Source: a bacterium F11 (lineage in GTDB: Bacteria; Elusimicrobiota; Elusimicrobia; F11). Taken from it: DNA of 5,782 nt. Every line of letters begins with the position of its first letter. Position 1 is the first letter of the stretch. A model generated the notes under the pieces. It did no database searches, was not told the origin of the DNA, and saw nothing but the letters and a program-made list of their open reading frames with translations. Position numbers and translations under genes: made by a program. This document shows, piece after piece, positions 5,764 through 5,782 of the stretch. The stretch covers positions 1 to 5,782 of the forward strand of contig MSYE01000218.1 in assembly GCA_002176905.1 (NCBI GenBank), written 5' to 3'.

Positions 5764-5782
5764 TGTTGAATTGGGGTTGTAC

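Noticed and set aside
1..5782. CRISPR array, tRNA, rRNA, riboswitch, toxin-antitoxin or defence cassette
   Set aside because: No spaced direct repeats, tRNA-like cloverleaf, rRNA core or matching protein motifs were seen on either strand.

Overview
The window looks bacterial, probably from an environmental Gram-negative-like chemoheterotroph. It pairs an ordinary transmembrane-type two-component system with a very large exported multidomain protein whose C-terminus resembles the FlgD/sorting-type Ig domains common in Elusimicrobia, Omnitrophota, Bacteroidota and 'deltaproteobacterial' genomes. G+C is moderate by eye. There are no rRNA or tRNA genes and nothing that fixes the taxon, so this placement is weak.

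Layout, left to right: (1) bases 2-175 (+) are the C-terminal end of a sensor histidine kinase, its ATP-binding G2 box still visible. (2) Bases 176-856 (+) are a complete OmpR/PhoB-type response regulator that starts directly after the kinase stop codon. (3) Bases 854-2013 are a compact mobile element: a single HUH/Y1 transposase of the RAYT (REP-associated, IS200/IS605-related) family at 1022-2005 (+), bounded by perfect 33-bp inverted repeats and flanked by a CCTT direct repeat. (4) Bases 2017-5763 (-), with the frame open to the window edge, encode a giant surface or exported protein. It has hydrophobic N-terminal segments, then a DUF4185-like propeller, a DUF5060-like sandwich, a DUF4038/GH140-like barrel, a Collagen_bind_2-like domain, FnIII, PKD and a FlgD-like C-terminal domain. 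It is best read as a carbohydrate-active or carbohydrate-binding enzyme.

The most interesting feature is how the element fits the locus. It fills the whole space between two convergent genes. The outermost bases of its left repeat form the stop codon of the response regulator. Its right repeat encodes the last residues and the stop codon of its own transposase. The giant gene ends four bases beyond the right repeat. Long perfect inverted repeats and a target-duplication-like direct repeat are not expected for classical Y1 single-strand transposases, so the boundary structure deserves checking. The transposase leader also carries a perfect anti-Shine-Dalgarno match, and the coding sequence has an A8 tract where a -1 slip would remove the C-terminal helix-turn-helix.

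The kinase and regulator clearly work as a pair. Nothing in the sequence shows that they control the convergent giant gene. No stretch of more than 300 bases lacks a gene; the longest gap is 857-1021, which holds the left repeat and the transposase leader.
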